In this document: positions 1 through 6,854 of the stretch, in pieces
How the letters are laid out: every line of letters begins with the position of its first letter
Position numbering within the stretch: the stretch's first letter is position 1
DNA from: Akkermansiaceae bacterium
Lineage (GTDB): Bacteria > Verrucomicrobiota > Verrucomicrobiia > Verrucomicrobiales > Akkermansiaceae
Direction of reading: 5' to 3'
DNA: 33,832 nucleotides
Assembly (NCBI GenBank): GCA_013001695.1
Contig: JABDMC010000075.1
Coordinates: 1-33,832 of the forward strand
The notes under the pieces: model-generated
Told to the model about the DNA's origin: nothing
Database searches by the model: none
Seen by the model: only the letters and a program-made list of their open reading frames with translations
Made by a program: the position numbers and the translations under genes

Positions 1-55
1 GGGGAGGGGGGGGTGGAAAAGTTCTCCGGAGTGGGCGGGGCTCTTGTCCTTGTTT

Positions 56-72
56 GGGGTTGGGAGGGTGGG
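56..72 (+). promoter_or_regulatory. G-quadruplex motif overlapping the symporter ribosome binding site
   Basis: The run GGGGTTGGGAGGGTGGG has four G-tracts of at least three with loops of 2, 1 and 1 bases. It ends one base before the ATG at 74. The only Shine-Dalgarno-like hexamer (GGGAGG, 62-67) lies inside it. A folded RNA quadruplex here would hide the ribosome binding site. The motif is seen directly; any regulatory role is inference, and the region is G-rich in general. Confidence 0.4.
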
Positions 73-73
73 C

Positions 74-1792
74 ATGCTCGCGGCAGATCAACCGGATCTG
101 AAATCTATGACGGCATCCCGGCGCTTGTTCCATTTCCCGTGGCTGGTGGTCTCCCTGTTGTTGGCCTCGATGGGCGCGGGGGGAGCGAGTGAGATCGACG
201 AGGCGATCGACGCCTGGATGGAGCCGATCGCGGATCACCTCGAAGGGCTGGTGTTCGTGTCGGTGCCGGTGGGGGGGGATGTCTCGCTGCCGATCGTGCT
301 GGCGGTTCTCGGGGGGACGGCGATCTTCCTGACGCTCTTTTTCGGGTTCATCAACCTGCGGGCGTTCGGGGTGGCGATCCGGACGGCACGGGGGAAGTAC
401 ACGGACCCGGACGCGCCGGGGCAGATCTCCCACTTCCAGGCGCTGACGACGGCCCTGTCGGCGACGGTGGGGCTGGGGAACATCGCGGGGGTGGCGGTGG
501 CGGTGGGCATGGGGGGGCCGGGCGCGACGTTCTGGATGATCCTGATGGGGCTCTGCGGGATGACGACGAAGTTCTGCGAGTGCACCCTCGGGGTGAAGTA
601 CCGGGTGATCGACGAGAAGGGGAAGGCGCACGGGGGAGGGATGTACTACCTGGCCCGGGGTCTGGCGGAGCGGGGCCTGGGTCCCTTCGGGTCCTTCCTG
701 GGGATCTTTTTCGCCCTGATGTGCATCGGGGGCACGCTGGGCGCGGGGAACATGTTCCAGGTGAACCAGGCCTACTCGCAGTTCTCGGGCACCTTCGGTG
801 TCTTCCAGGAGCACCCGTCGATCTTCGGGATCATCCTGGCGGTCCTCGTGGGGCTGGTGATCATCGGGGGGATCGTCTCGATCGCGCGGGTGACCTCCTT
901 CCTGGTCCCGATCATGTGCGGCATCTACGTGCTGGCGGCCCTCGTGATCATCTTCACGAATCTCGACAAGGTTCCGGATGCCTTCGGGCAGATCATCTCG
1001 GGGGCGTTCTCGCCGGAGGCGGTCGGCGGAGGGCTGGTGGGAGTCCTGATCCAGGGGATCAAGCGGGCGGCCTTCTCGAACGAGGCCGGGGTGGGCTCGG
1101 CGCCGATCGCGCACTCCGCGGTGAAGACCGACCGGCCGGCCAGCGAGGGCCTCGTGGCCTTGCTCGAGCCCTTCACCGACACGGTGGTGGTGTGCACCAT
1201 GACGGCCCTGGTGCTGGTGATCACCGGGACGTGGAAGGTCGACGGGGTGGTGGAGGCCGAAGAACTCTCGCTGCGGGCCGCACCGAAGGTGGAGGCCGTG
1301 GAGACGGGGACCGTGGCGAAGGGGGATGAACTGCGTCTCCTGGACAAGAAGGACGGATGGGGCCAGGTCTGGCAAAAGGATGCCGACCCGGTGTGGATCA
1401 ACCTGGAAGGGGTGCGGACCATCGAGGGGATCGAGAAGACCTCGGCCGGGTTCGGCCAGAGGATCGGGTGGTTCCCGAAGCTGCTGGCGATCGCGGTGCT
1501 GCTGTTTGCGTTCTCGACGATGATTTCCTGGTCGTACTACGGGGAGCAGGCGGTGATTTTCCTGTTCGGGAAGCGGATTCCGGCGGTGGTCCTGGTCTAC
1601 AAGGTCATTTTCTGCCTGTTCGTGATCGTGGGCGTGTCGGCCTCCCTGGGGAACGTGATCCGGGTTTCGGACGCGATGATCTTCGCGATGGTGCTGCCGA
1701 ACATGATCGGGCTCTACATTCTTCTGCCGGTGGTGCGGAAGGAGTTGAATTCCTACATGGAGCATGTTCGTTCCGTGGATGGGAAGAAGTAA
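74..1792 (+). CDS. AGCS-family sodium:amino-acid (alanine) symporter with an SH3-like insert
   Basis: Inner-membrane carrier that couples Na+ entry to uptake of alanine, glycine or a related amino acid. The AGCS signature is clear: HFQALTTALSATVGLGNIAG followed by GGPGATFWM, and later FSNEAGVGSAPIAHS. Many hydrophobic segments run along the protein. Between the late helices, at about residues 393-450 of this 572-residue form, is a hydrophilic block (EELSLRAAP, TGTVAKGDELRLLDKKDGW) that reads like a bacterial SH3 domain. This is an unusual insert that would sit in a loop. The track starts at TTG 44. I chose ATG 74 because GGGAGG lies 6 bases upstream. ATG 107 would give a cleaner signal-peptide-like N-terminus (MTASRRLFHFPW) but has no ribosome binding site. 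The helicase gene follows after 9 bases, so the two are probably co-transcribed. The family is certain; the substrate is not. Confidence 0.93.
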   Translation: MLAADQPDLKSMTASRRLFHFPWLVVSLLLASMGAGGASEIDEAIDAWMEPIADHLEGLVFVSVPVGGDVSLPIVLAVLGGTAIFLTLFFGFINLRAFGVAIRTARGKYTDPDAPGQISHFQALTTALSATVGLGNIAGVAVAVGMGGPGATFWMILMGLCGMTTKFCECTLGVKYRVIDEKGKAHGGGMYYLARGLAERGLGPFGSFLGIFFALMCIGGTLGAGNMFQVNQAYSQFSGTFGVFQEHPSIFGIILAVLVGLVIIGGIVSIARVTSFLVPIMCGIYVLAALVIIFTNLDKVPDAFGQIISGAFSPEAVGGGLVGVLIQGIKRAAFSNEAGVGSAPIAHSAVKTDRPASEGLVALLEPFTDTVVVCTMTALVLVITGTWKVDGVVEAEELSLRAAPKVEAVETGTVAKGDELRLLDKKDGWGQVWQKDADPVWINLEGVRTIEGIEKTSAGFGQRIGWFPKLLAIAVLLFAFSTMISWSYYGEQAVIFLFGKRIPAVVLVYKVIFCLFVIVGVSASLGNVIRVSDAMIFAMVLPNMIGLYILLPVVRKELNSYMEHVRSVDGKK

Positions 1793-1801
1793 CAGGGAGG
1801 A

Positions 1802-3820
1802 ATGGCGCGGGAGTACACGTTGAAGCGCCGGGCCTCGTCCGGCGGGTCGGGGATCGATTTTGAGGCGGAGCTGAACGAGCAGCAGTACGCGGCGGTGTCG
1901 TCGCCGCCCGGGGCGGCCCTCGTGATCGCGGGGGCGGGGTCGGGGAAGACGCGGACCCTGACCTACCGGGTGGCCTACCTCCTCGACCATGGGGTCGAGC
2001 CGCGCAACATCCTGCTGCTGACCTTCACCAACAAGGCCTCGCGGGAGATGCTGGACCGGGTGCGCAGCCTTGTGCCGCGGGACATCAGCGACATGTGGGG
2101 CGGGACCTTCCACTCGGTGGGGAACCGCATCCTGCGGAGGCACTCCGAGGAACTCGGGTTCACGCGGTCGTTCTCGATCATGGACCGGGACGACCAGAAA
2201 TCGCTGATGGCGACGGTGGTGGCGGAGTGCGAGATCGACACGCGCGAGAAGCGTTTTCCGAAGCCGGATGTCCTGGCGACGATGTTCAGCCTGATGCGGA
2301 ACACCGGGGAGACGCTCACGGAGGTCCTGCGGTGGCGCTATCCGTACTTCGAGGAGTGGCAGGAGGAGATCGCGCGGGTGGAGAAGCGCTACGGGGCGAA
2401 GAAGAAGCAGATCAACTCGATGGATTTCGACGACCTGCTGCTCCTGACCCTGGAGCTGCTGCAGGGCAACGAGGAGCTGCGGCGGCTCTACCAGAAGCGG
2501 TTCCAGTTCGTGCTGGTGGACGAATACCAGGACACCAACCACGTGCAGAGCGAGCTGGTCGACCTGCTGATCGGCGAGCACCAGAGTCTCATGGTGGTGG
2601 GGGACGACGCGCAGTCGATCTACTCGTGGCGGGGGGCGGACATGGAGAACATCCTTGGATTTCCGAAGCGCTACCCGGGAGCGACGGTCTACCGGATCGA
2701 AACGAACTACCGGAGTGTCCCGGAGATCCTGACGCTGTCCAATGCGGCGATCCGGGCGAACCGGAAGCGCTTCGAGAAGGAACTGCAGGCGGCGCGGGAC
2801 GGCGGAGCGATGCGGCCGGCCCTCGTGCCGGTGGAGGATCCGAGCAGCCAGGCCCAGTTCGTGGCGCAGCGGCTCCTGGAACTGCGCGACGAGGGGATGG
2901 ACCTCGAGGAGATGGCGGTGCTGTACCGGGCGCATCACCAGAGCCTGGAACTGCAGATGGAGCTCACCAGCCGGGGGATTCCCTTCCAGATCACGAGCGG
3001 CCTGCGGTTCTTCGAGCAGGCGCACATCAAGGACATCGGGGCCTTCCTGCGTTTCGTGACGAACCGCCGGGACGAGGTGAGTTTCAAGCGCATGGCGATG
3101 TTGCTGCCGGGGATCGGGGCGAAGGGCGCCGAGAAGCTGTGGGCCGGCTGGATGCAGTCGGGGTGGATGGAGCGCGAGGAGTTCCCGGACGACATCGGGG
3201 CGGTGCTCATGGGGCTGCCGGCGCCGAAGAAGGCCGCCACGCACTGGGAACAGCTGGCGCACACCGTCGCCGAACTGGTGGTCGACGGGAAGTTCGCCCG
3301 TCCCTCCGACATGATCTTCAGCGTCCTGGAGGGGCTCTACCGCGATTACCTGCAGGCCGCCTTCGACAACGCCGAGAACCGCGAGCAGGACATCGAGCAA
3401 CTGATGTCCTACGGGGAGCGCTTCGACGACGTCCTCGATTTCCTGGCGCAGCTGTCGCTGATGTCGGCGGTGGACGGTGATCCCACCGGGAACCAGTCGG
3501 AGCGGGATCCGGAGCACGTCACGCTCTCGTCGGTGCACCAGGCGAAGGGCCTCGAGTGGAAGGCGGTCTTCGTGATCTGGCTGACGGACGGCATGTTCCC
3601 GAACGGGCGCATCCTGGACGCCGACGACGAGGACATGCTCGAGGAGGAACGGCGGCTGTTTTACGTGGCGATCACGCGCGCCAAGGACGAGCTCTACCTG
3701 ACCTACCCGCAGATCAACCCGAAGAGCTACACCGGGGACGTCATCCAGCGGCCGTCGCGGTTCCTCGATGATTGCCCGGCGGAGCTTCTCGAGGAGTGGC
3801 AGGTGGGATCGGCGTGGTGA
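1802..3820 (+). CDS. UvrD/PcrA/Rep-type superfamily 1 DNA helicase
   Basis: ATP-dependent 3'-5' DNA helicase of the UvrD/PcrA/Rep group, acting in repair or replication restart. All SF1A motifs are present in order: Q motif (LNEQQYAAV), Walker A AGAGSGKT near residue 45, LLLTFTNKAS, Walker B VDEYQDTN near residue 240, GDDAQSIYSWRGA, ETNYRS, SSVHQAKGLEW, and EERRLFYVAITRAKDEL near the end. At 672 residues it is somewhat shorter than typical UvrD or PcrA (about 720) and stops soon after motif VI, so the usual C-terminal tail is missing. For that reason I do not assign uvrD, pcrA or rep. GGGAGG ends only one base before the ATG, which is unusually close. The stop codon lies 3 bases from the stop of the convergent TPR gene. 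Confidence 0.95.
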   Translation: MAREYTLKRRASSGGSGIDFEAELNEQQYAAVSSPPGAALVIAGAGSGKTRTLTYRVAYLLDHGVEPRNILLLTFTNKASREMLDRVRSLVPRDISDMWGGTFHSVGNRILRRHSEELGFTRSFSIMDRDDQKSLMATVVAECEIDTREKRFPKPDVLATMFSLMRNTGETLTEVLRWRYPYFEEWQEEIARVEKRYGAKKKQINSMDFDDLLLLTLELLQGNEELRRLYQKRFQFVLVDEYQDTNHVQSELVDLLIGEHQSLMVVGDDAQSIYSWRGADMENILGFPKRYPGATVYRIETNYRSVPEILTLSNAAIRANRKRFEKELQAARDGGAMRPALVPVEDPSSQAQFVAQRLLELRDEGMDLEEMAVLYRAHHQSLELQMELTSRGIPFQITSGLRFFEQAHIKDIGAFLRFVTNRRDEVSFKRMAMLLPGIGAKGAEKLWAGWMQSGWMEREEFPDDIGAVLMGLPAPKKAATHWEQLAHTVAELVVDGKFARPSDMIFSVLEGLYRDYLQAAFDNAENREQDIEQLMSYGERFDDVLDFLAQLSLMSAVDGDPTGNQSERDPEHVTLSSVHQAKGLEWKAVFVIWLTDGMFPNGRILDADDEDMLEEERRLFYVAITRAKDELYLTYPQINPKSYTGDVIQRPSRFLDDCPAELLEEWQVGSAW

Positions 3821-3823
3821 GGC

Positions 3824-5578
3824 CTACTGGCCGACCTTGAGGAAGGCGCGGGTCTCCACGACGTCCTCGCGGTAGGGATCGGCATTCCGCCACGCCAGCC
3901 CGCACTGGTGGTAGTGGTGGTGCACCCGGGCGGAGGCCGCCTCGGTCGTGATGCCCCGGGCGCGGAGCAGGCGGGCGAGCTCGAAGTGGGCGAACCCGTT
4001 GCCCTTGAGGGTGACGGTGGCGGCCTCGAACCAGCGTTCGGCCTCCGCGAGGTCGCCCTTGCGGAGGAAGAGCCTTCCGAACTGCTCTTCGAGCGGCCAC
4101 GGGGTGTAGGGGGGTTCCATGTAGCCCCCGCGCGCCTGCTCCCGGAGGGCGGAATCGATCCAGACCCGGAGGGTCTCGGGCGGGGCATCGGCGGCCTTGG
4201 TCCAGACGCGCAACTCCGCGAGGAGCATGCGGGTCGTTCCGGCGGCGAGACGCCATGGCGCCAGCTCGGCGCTGGAGGTTCCCCGCGGCTCGCCGCTCAA
4301 GAGACGCTGCGCGGCGGACTCGAGCCTGAAGCGCAGGTCGGCGAGTTCCGCGGCGGGCGTGCCGGCGAGGAGCTGGTGCTTCATCTCGCAGTAGCCCTTG
4401 AGGAAGGTGAGGAAGTGCCGGGCCTCGCAATTGGCGGGGACGGCCCCGGGGTCAAGGGTGGCCGCGGCGGCCTCGTAGGCGTGGAAGCGCATGTGGACCA
4501 TGGCGGGGGCGGAGGCGCCGAGGTAATAGACCTGCCCGGCGCCTGCCGACCAGCGCCGGTCGGCGGGGATCTCGATGTCCGCAAAGGCGGTGGCGACCTC
4601 GAGGGCCTCCTCGTAGCGGCCGGCGTTGGCGGCGGCGAAGGCGAGATAGTGCAGGTTGTGCAGGTTGTTCTGCGAGTCGAAGGGGGGGATCTTCTCCTCC
4701 TGGAGGTAGGTTTCCTCGACCTTGCGGCAGGCGCGAAAGGCGGTGCAGGCCTTCTCGAATTCCCCGGCGAGGAAGTAGATATGCCCGGGCATGTGGACGA
4801 TGTGACCGGAGCCGGGGGCGAGGCTCGGGAGGATATTCGCCGAACGGCGGGCGTGCTCGAAATCGGGGCCGGCCTCGAGCACGTGGACCCGGTAGTGGTG
4901 CAGGCCGACGTGTTTCGGATGCCGGGCAAGGTGGGCTTCGGCGAGGGCGATGGCTTCGCGCGTCCCCGGGTTGGGCTTGCCCTCCGGCGCGTAGCCATCC
5001 CGCAGCCACAAGACAAGGAAAGCCGCGGCATCGGCATCGTCGGGGTGGGCCGCCAGGATGCGGCGCAGGACCGGAACGGCGCTGCTGGTTCCGCCGAGGA
5101 GGATCTGGCGGAGGGTCTCGATGTAGAGTTGCTCGTGCGCGGTGGCCCCCGGCGCGAGGAGCTTGGCCTGCTCGAAAGCCGCGGCGCGCTCGGAATTCGC
5201 CTCGGGGCGGGTCCCGGGGAGGGCCATGCAGACGCCCCAGTAGGCCATGGCGCACTGCGGATCGGCCTCGACGGCCTGGAGGAAGCAGCGGTAGGCCTCG
5301 AACTCCCAGAAGCAATGGAGGAGATTCAGTCCCCGGTCGAACCAGGCCTGGGCTTCCGGTGAGGAGGTGGTGATGGCGAGGTGGCTCGTGCCGACCTTGC
5401 GTCCGGGCTCCGGCGCCGGAAGCTTCTTCAGGTAGGGCGCATACACGCGGTCGAGGCTGCAGCAGCGGCAGTTCGAGGCGGGCTTGGCAGCCACGGGCGC
5501 GGGTTCCCCGGCGGGGACCGGGAGGGGGGCGGCCGAAACCACCAGGAGCAGGGAGAGAAGGGCGCGGCAGGAGGACAT
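3824..5578 (-). CDS. Exported tetratricopeptide-repeat protein of unknown function
   Basis: A 584-residue protein with an N-terminal signal peptide (MSSCRALLSLLLVVSAAPLPV), so probably periplasmic or secreted. A short Cys cluster (CRCCS) follows the signal. The rest is helical and TPR-like, with repeated A-x-x-A-F pairs such as AWFDRGLNLLHCFWEFEAYR, AMAYWGVCMAL, GEFEKACTAFRACR and NAGRYEEALEVA. TPR proteins are protein-binding scaffolds; no catalytic motif is visible. I recognise the general architecture of hypothetical TPR proteins with a WFDRGL motif, but no function is known to me. It converges on the helicase with 3 bases between stops. Upstream is the terminator of the PEP-CTERM gene. 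A weak promoter may lie at 5608-5636 (TTTCTC, 17 bases, TATTCT on the minus strand), so it is probably its own transcription unit. Confidence 0.85.
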   Translation of the reverse strand: MSSCRALLSLLLVVSAAPLPVPAGEPAPVAAKPASNCRCCSLDRVYAPYLKKLPAPEPGRKVGTSHLAITTSSPEAQAWFDRGLNLLHCFWEFEAYRCFLQAVEADPQCAMAYWGVCMALPGTRPEANSERAAAFEQAKLLAPGATAHEQLYIETLRQILLGGTSSAVPVLRRILAAHPDDADAAAFLVLWLRDGYAPEGKPNPGTREAIALAEAHLARHPKHVGLHHYRVHVLEAGPDFEHARRSANILPSLAPGSGHIVHMPGHIYFLAGEFEKACTAFRACRKVEETYLQEEKIPPFDSQNNLHNLHYLAFAAANAGRYEEALEVATAFADIEIPADRRWSAGAGQVYYLGASAPAMVHMRFHAYEAAAATLDPGAVPANCEARHFLTFLKGYCEMKHQLLAGTPAAELADLRFRLESAAQRLLSGEPRGTSSAELAPWRLAAGTTRMLLAELRVWTKAADAPPETLRVWIDSALREQARGGYMEPPYTPWPLEEQFGRLFLRKGDLAEAERWFEAATVTLKGNGFAHFELARLLRARGITTEAASARVHHHYHQCGLAWRNADPYREDVVETRAFLKVGQ

Positions 5579-5633
5579 GAACGGAGCAGGCCGGAGTCGG
5601 CCCTGTTAGAATATCAGATCGGGCGGAAAAGAG

Positions 5634-5665
5634 AAAGCCCCGAGTTGCTCGCAACCCGGGGCTTT
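5634..5665 (-). terminator. Intrinsic terminator after the PEP-CTERM gene
   Basis: The arms AAAGCCCCG (5634-5642) and CGGGGCTTT (5657-5665) are perfectly complementary. The stem continues after one mismatch with GTTG/CAAC around a CTCG loop. On the minus strand the hairpin ends in CTTT followed by CTCTTTTCC, a U-rich tail. It lies about 25 bases past the PEP-CTERM stop and separates that gene from the TPR gene. The left arm ends in TTTCGAAAT on the plus strand, so termination in the other direction is less convincing. Confidence 0.8.
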
Positions 5666-5689
5666 CGAAATATCGGGGTCGCAACCGCG

Positions 5690-6463
5690 TTAGCGGCGGC
5701 GGCGCAGGATGAAGGGCAGCAGGCCGAGCAGACCCAGCATGGCCGTGCCGGGCTCCGGAATGCACTTCACGCCGTCGCCGTGAATCCGGATGTTGTCGAG
5801 GCCAATGCGGCCATAGTTGAGGCTCTTGCTCTTCTTCTTTTTCTTCTTCGAGCTGGTGGAGCTTTCGTAGGCCACGAGGCGGAACTCGTACTCGTCCTCC
5901 TCGCCGAAGTTGCTGTCGAGGCCCTGGCCGCCGAGGTCCACGGTGACGTCCTTCCAGGAATCGCCGAAGGTGCCGTTCTCAGATCCCACGAGCTGGCCGT
6001 CGGAATACCACGCCAGTTGGAACGCGTTCACGGAGCCGTCGTAGTTCCTGATATCGAAGTTGAAGCTGGTGAGCTCGCCCATGGCGTCGCCGGTGAAGGT
6101 GACCTTCCAGCTGACGTACTTGTGGGCGTTGAAGTCGGAGCTGAACCGCCCGAAGCAGTGGTAGTCGGGGGTGTGCTCGCTGCCCCATGCGCGGGTCGAC
6201 CAGCAGGTGTTGGTGGTCATCTCGACATCGACGCACTCCTCGAAGTGGTTCTCGTCGTACTCGAAGATCGTCCCGGGTCCATATTTGTGAACATTGGGCG
6301 GCAACCAGTAATCGTTGGCGTCGAGATCCCAATGGGCGACAAGGCTTTGGCCGAAGCCTCCGGCAGTAAAGGCGCCCAGGGCGCCCAGCAACATCAGTGC
6401 TTTTTTCATGGCAGGGGTAAGGGTGTAGGGGTTGGAACTCATGAACGGCGGATAGCCGTGCAT
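5690..6463 (-). CDS. PEP-CTERM sorting-domain exported protein
   Basis: A 257-residue exported protein. It ends in a typical PEP-CTERM signal: IPEPGT, a hydrophobic stretch (AMLGLLGLLPFIL), then RRRR. In this family the tail is recognised by an exosortase (EpsH/XrtA type), usually in exopolysaccharide-producing Gram-negatives; no exosortase is in the window. The N-terminus has a signal peptide (MKKALMLLGALGAF). The obvious signal-peptide Met is at 6409, but the Met at 6463 has a perfect AGGAG 6 bases upstream while 6409 has none, so I use 6463; this gives an 18-residue extension. The body looks like a beta-rich extracellular domain with acidic and aromatic residues. An unusual KKKKKKSKS tract interrupts it near the C-terminus. 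Function unknown; probably a surface or matrix protein. Confidence 0.88.
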   Translation of the reverse strand: MHGYPPFMSSNPYTLTPAMKKALMLLGALGAFTAGGFGQSLVAHWDLDANDYWLPPNVHKYGPGTIFEYDENHFEECVDVEMTTNTCWSTRAWGSEHTPDYHCFGRFSSDFNAHKYVSWKVTFTGDAMGELTSFNFDIRNYDGSVNAFQLAWYSDGQLVGSENGTFGDSWKDVTVDLGGQGLDSNFGEEDEYEFRLVAYESSTSSKKKKKKSKSLNYGRIGLDNIRIHGDGVKCIPEPGTAMLGLLGLLPFILRRRR

Positions 6464-6469
6464 GTCGGA

Positions 6470-6474
6470 CTCCT
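6470..6474 (-). promoter_or_regulatory. Shine-Dalgarno site deciding the PEP-CTERM start
   Basis: The minus strand reads TTTTTAGGAGTCCGAC then ATG. AGGAG is 6 bases from the ATG at 6463, which is ideal spacing. The alternative Met codons at 6442 and 6409 have no such site. Strong sites like this are uncommon in the window. Confidence 0.65.
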
Positions 6475-6565
6475 AAAAATGCTAAAATATCATCTTCGTA
6501 AATAAATGTTACTTATGGATCCCCAAGGTATATTGCCCTCTTAAAAGATTAAGAAACCTAATAGT

Positions 6566-6582
6566 TTGGTGTGGAAAACCAA
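6566..6582. promoter_or_regulatory. Small inverted repeat upstream of the PEP-CTERM gene
   Basis: TTGGT and ACCAA flank the 7 bases GTGGAAA, about 105 bp upstream of the PEP-CTERM start in AT-rich DNA. It could be an operator. Five-base arms occur by chance, so this is a weak call. Confidence 0.22.
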
Positions 6583-6616
6583 TAGGGGGTCAGCCCGGCC
6601 TTGGGGGCAAAGAAAA

Positions 6617-6636
6617 GGCCCCGCTACCACGGGGCC
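6617..6636 (-). terminator. Intrinsic terminator downstream of cstA
   Basis: GGCCCCG (6617-6623) and CGGGGCC (6630-6636) form a perfect 7-bp GC stem with the loop CTACCA. On the minus strand it is followed by TTTTCTTT, as expected of a Rho-independent terminator for transcripts running leftward. The cstA stop is about 220 bases upstream of it, so it ends either a long cstA 3' UTR or a separate small transcript from the AT-rich island. Confidence 0.7.
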
Positions 6637-6854
6637 GAGAGGGCATGTCCTAAACAAATGCTAATATTTAGGAACAGCTTTACGTCTATCTTTCTTTATA
6701 TTCGGAGTTATGTAATCATCGCGAAACCAGCTAAGACGATTGGGCTTTTACAATATGCAAACTATTCGCTTCTCTTAAGCAATGTGCGCAATTTGGGAAC
6801 AACTTGCGGCCCGGAGCGGGGGGAGGAAGTGCTGGGAAGAGGGGGAGCAGCGGG

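Larger units (their letters stand above)
6464..6854. other. 391-bp AT-rich intergenic region between the PEP-CTERM gene and cstA
   Basis: This stretch has markedly lower GC than its surroundings, especially 6476-6590 and 6640-6785. It holds the PEP-CTERM upstream region, a small dyad at 6566-6582, a hairpin terminator at 6617-6636 and a sequence resembling the PEP-CTERM leader at 6641-6668. The 85-codon ORF at 6601-6858 (+) has no ribosome binding site, crosses the terminator and resembles nothing, so I do not call it. A small RNA is possible but unproven. Confidence 0.6.

Noticed and set aside
3908-5362. 484-codon plus-strand ORF opposite the TPR gene
   Set aside because: Gly/Val/Glu-rich shadow; the minus strand has a signal peptide and TPR repeats.
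5831-5848. AAG/AAA run as a programmed frameshift site in the PEP-CTERM gene
   Set aside because: The longest A-run is only five and the zero frame continues cleanly to a proper PEP-CTERM tail, so no frameshift is needed.
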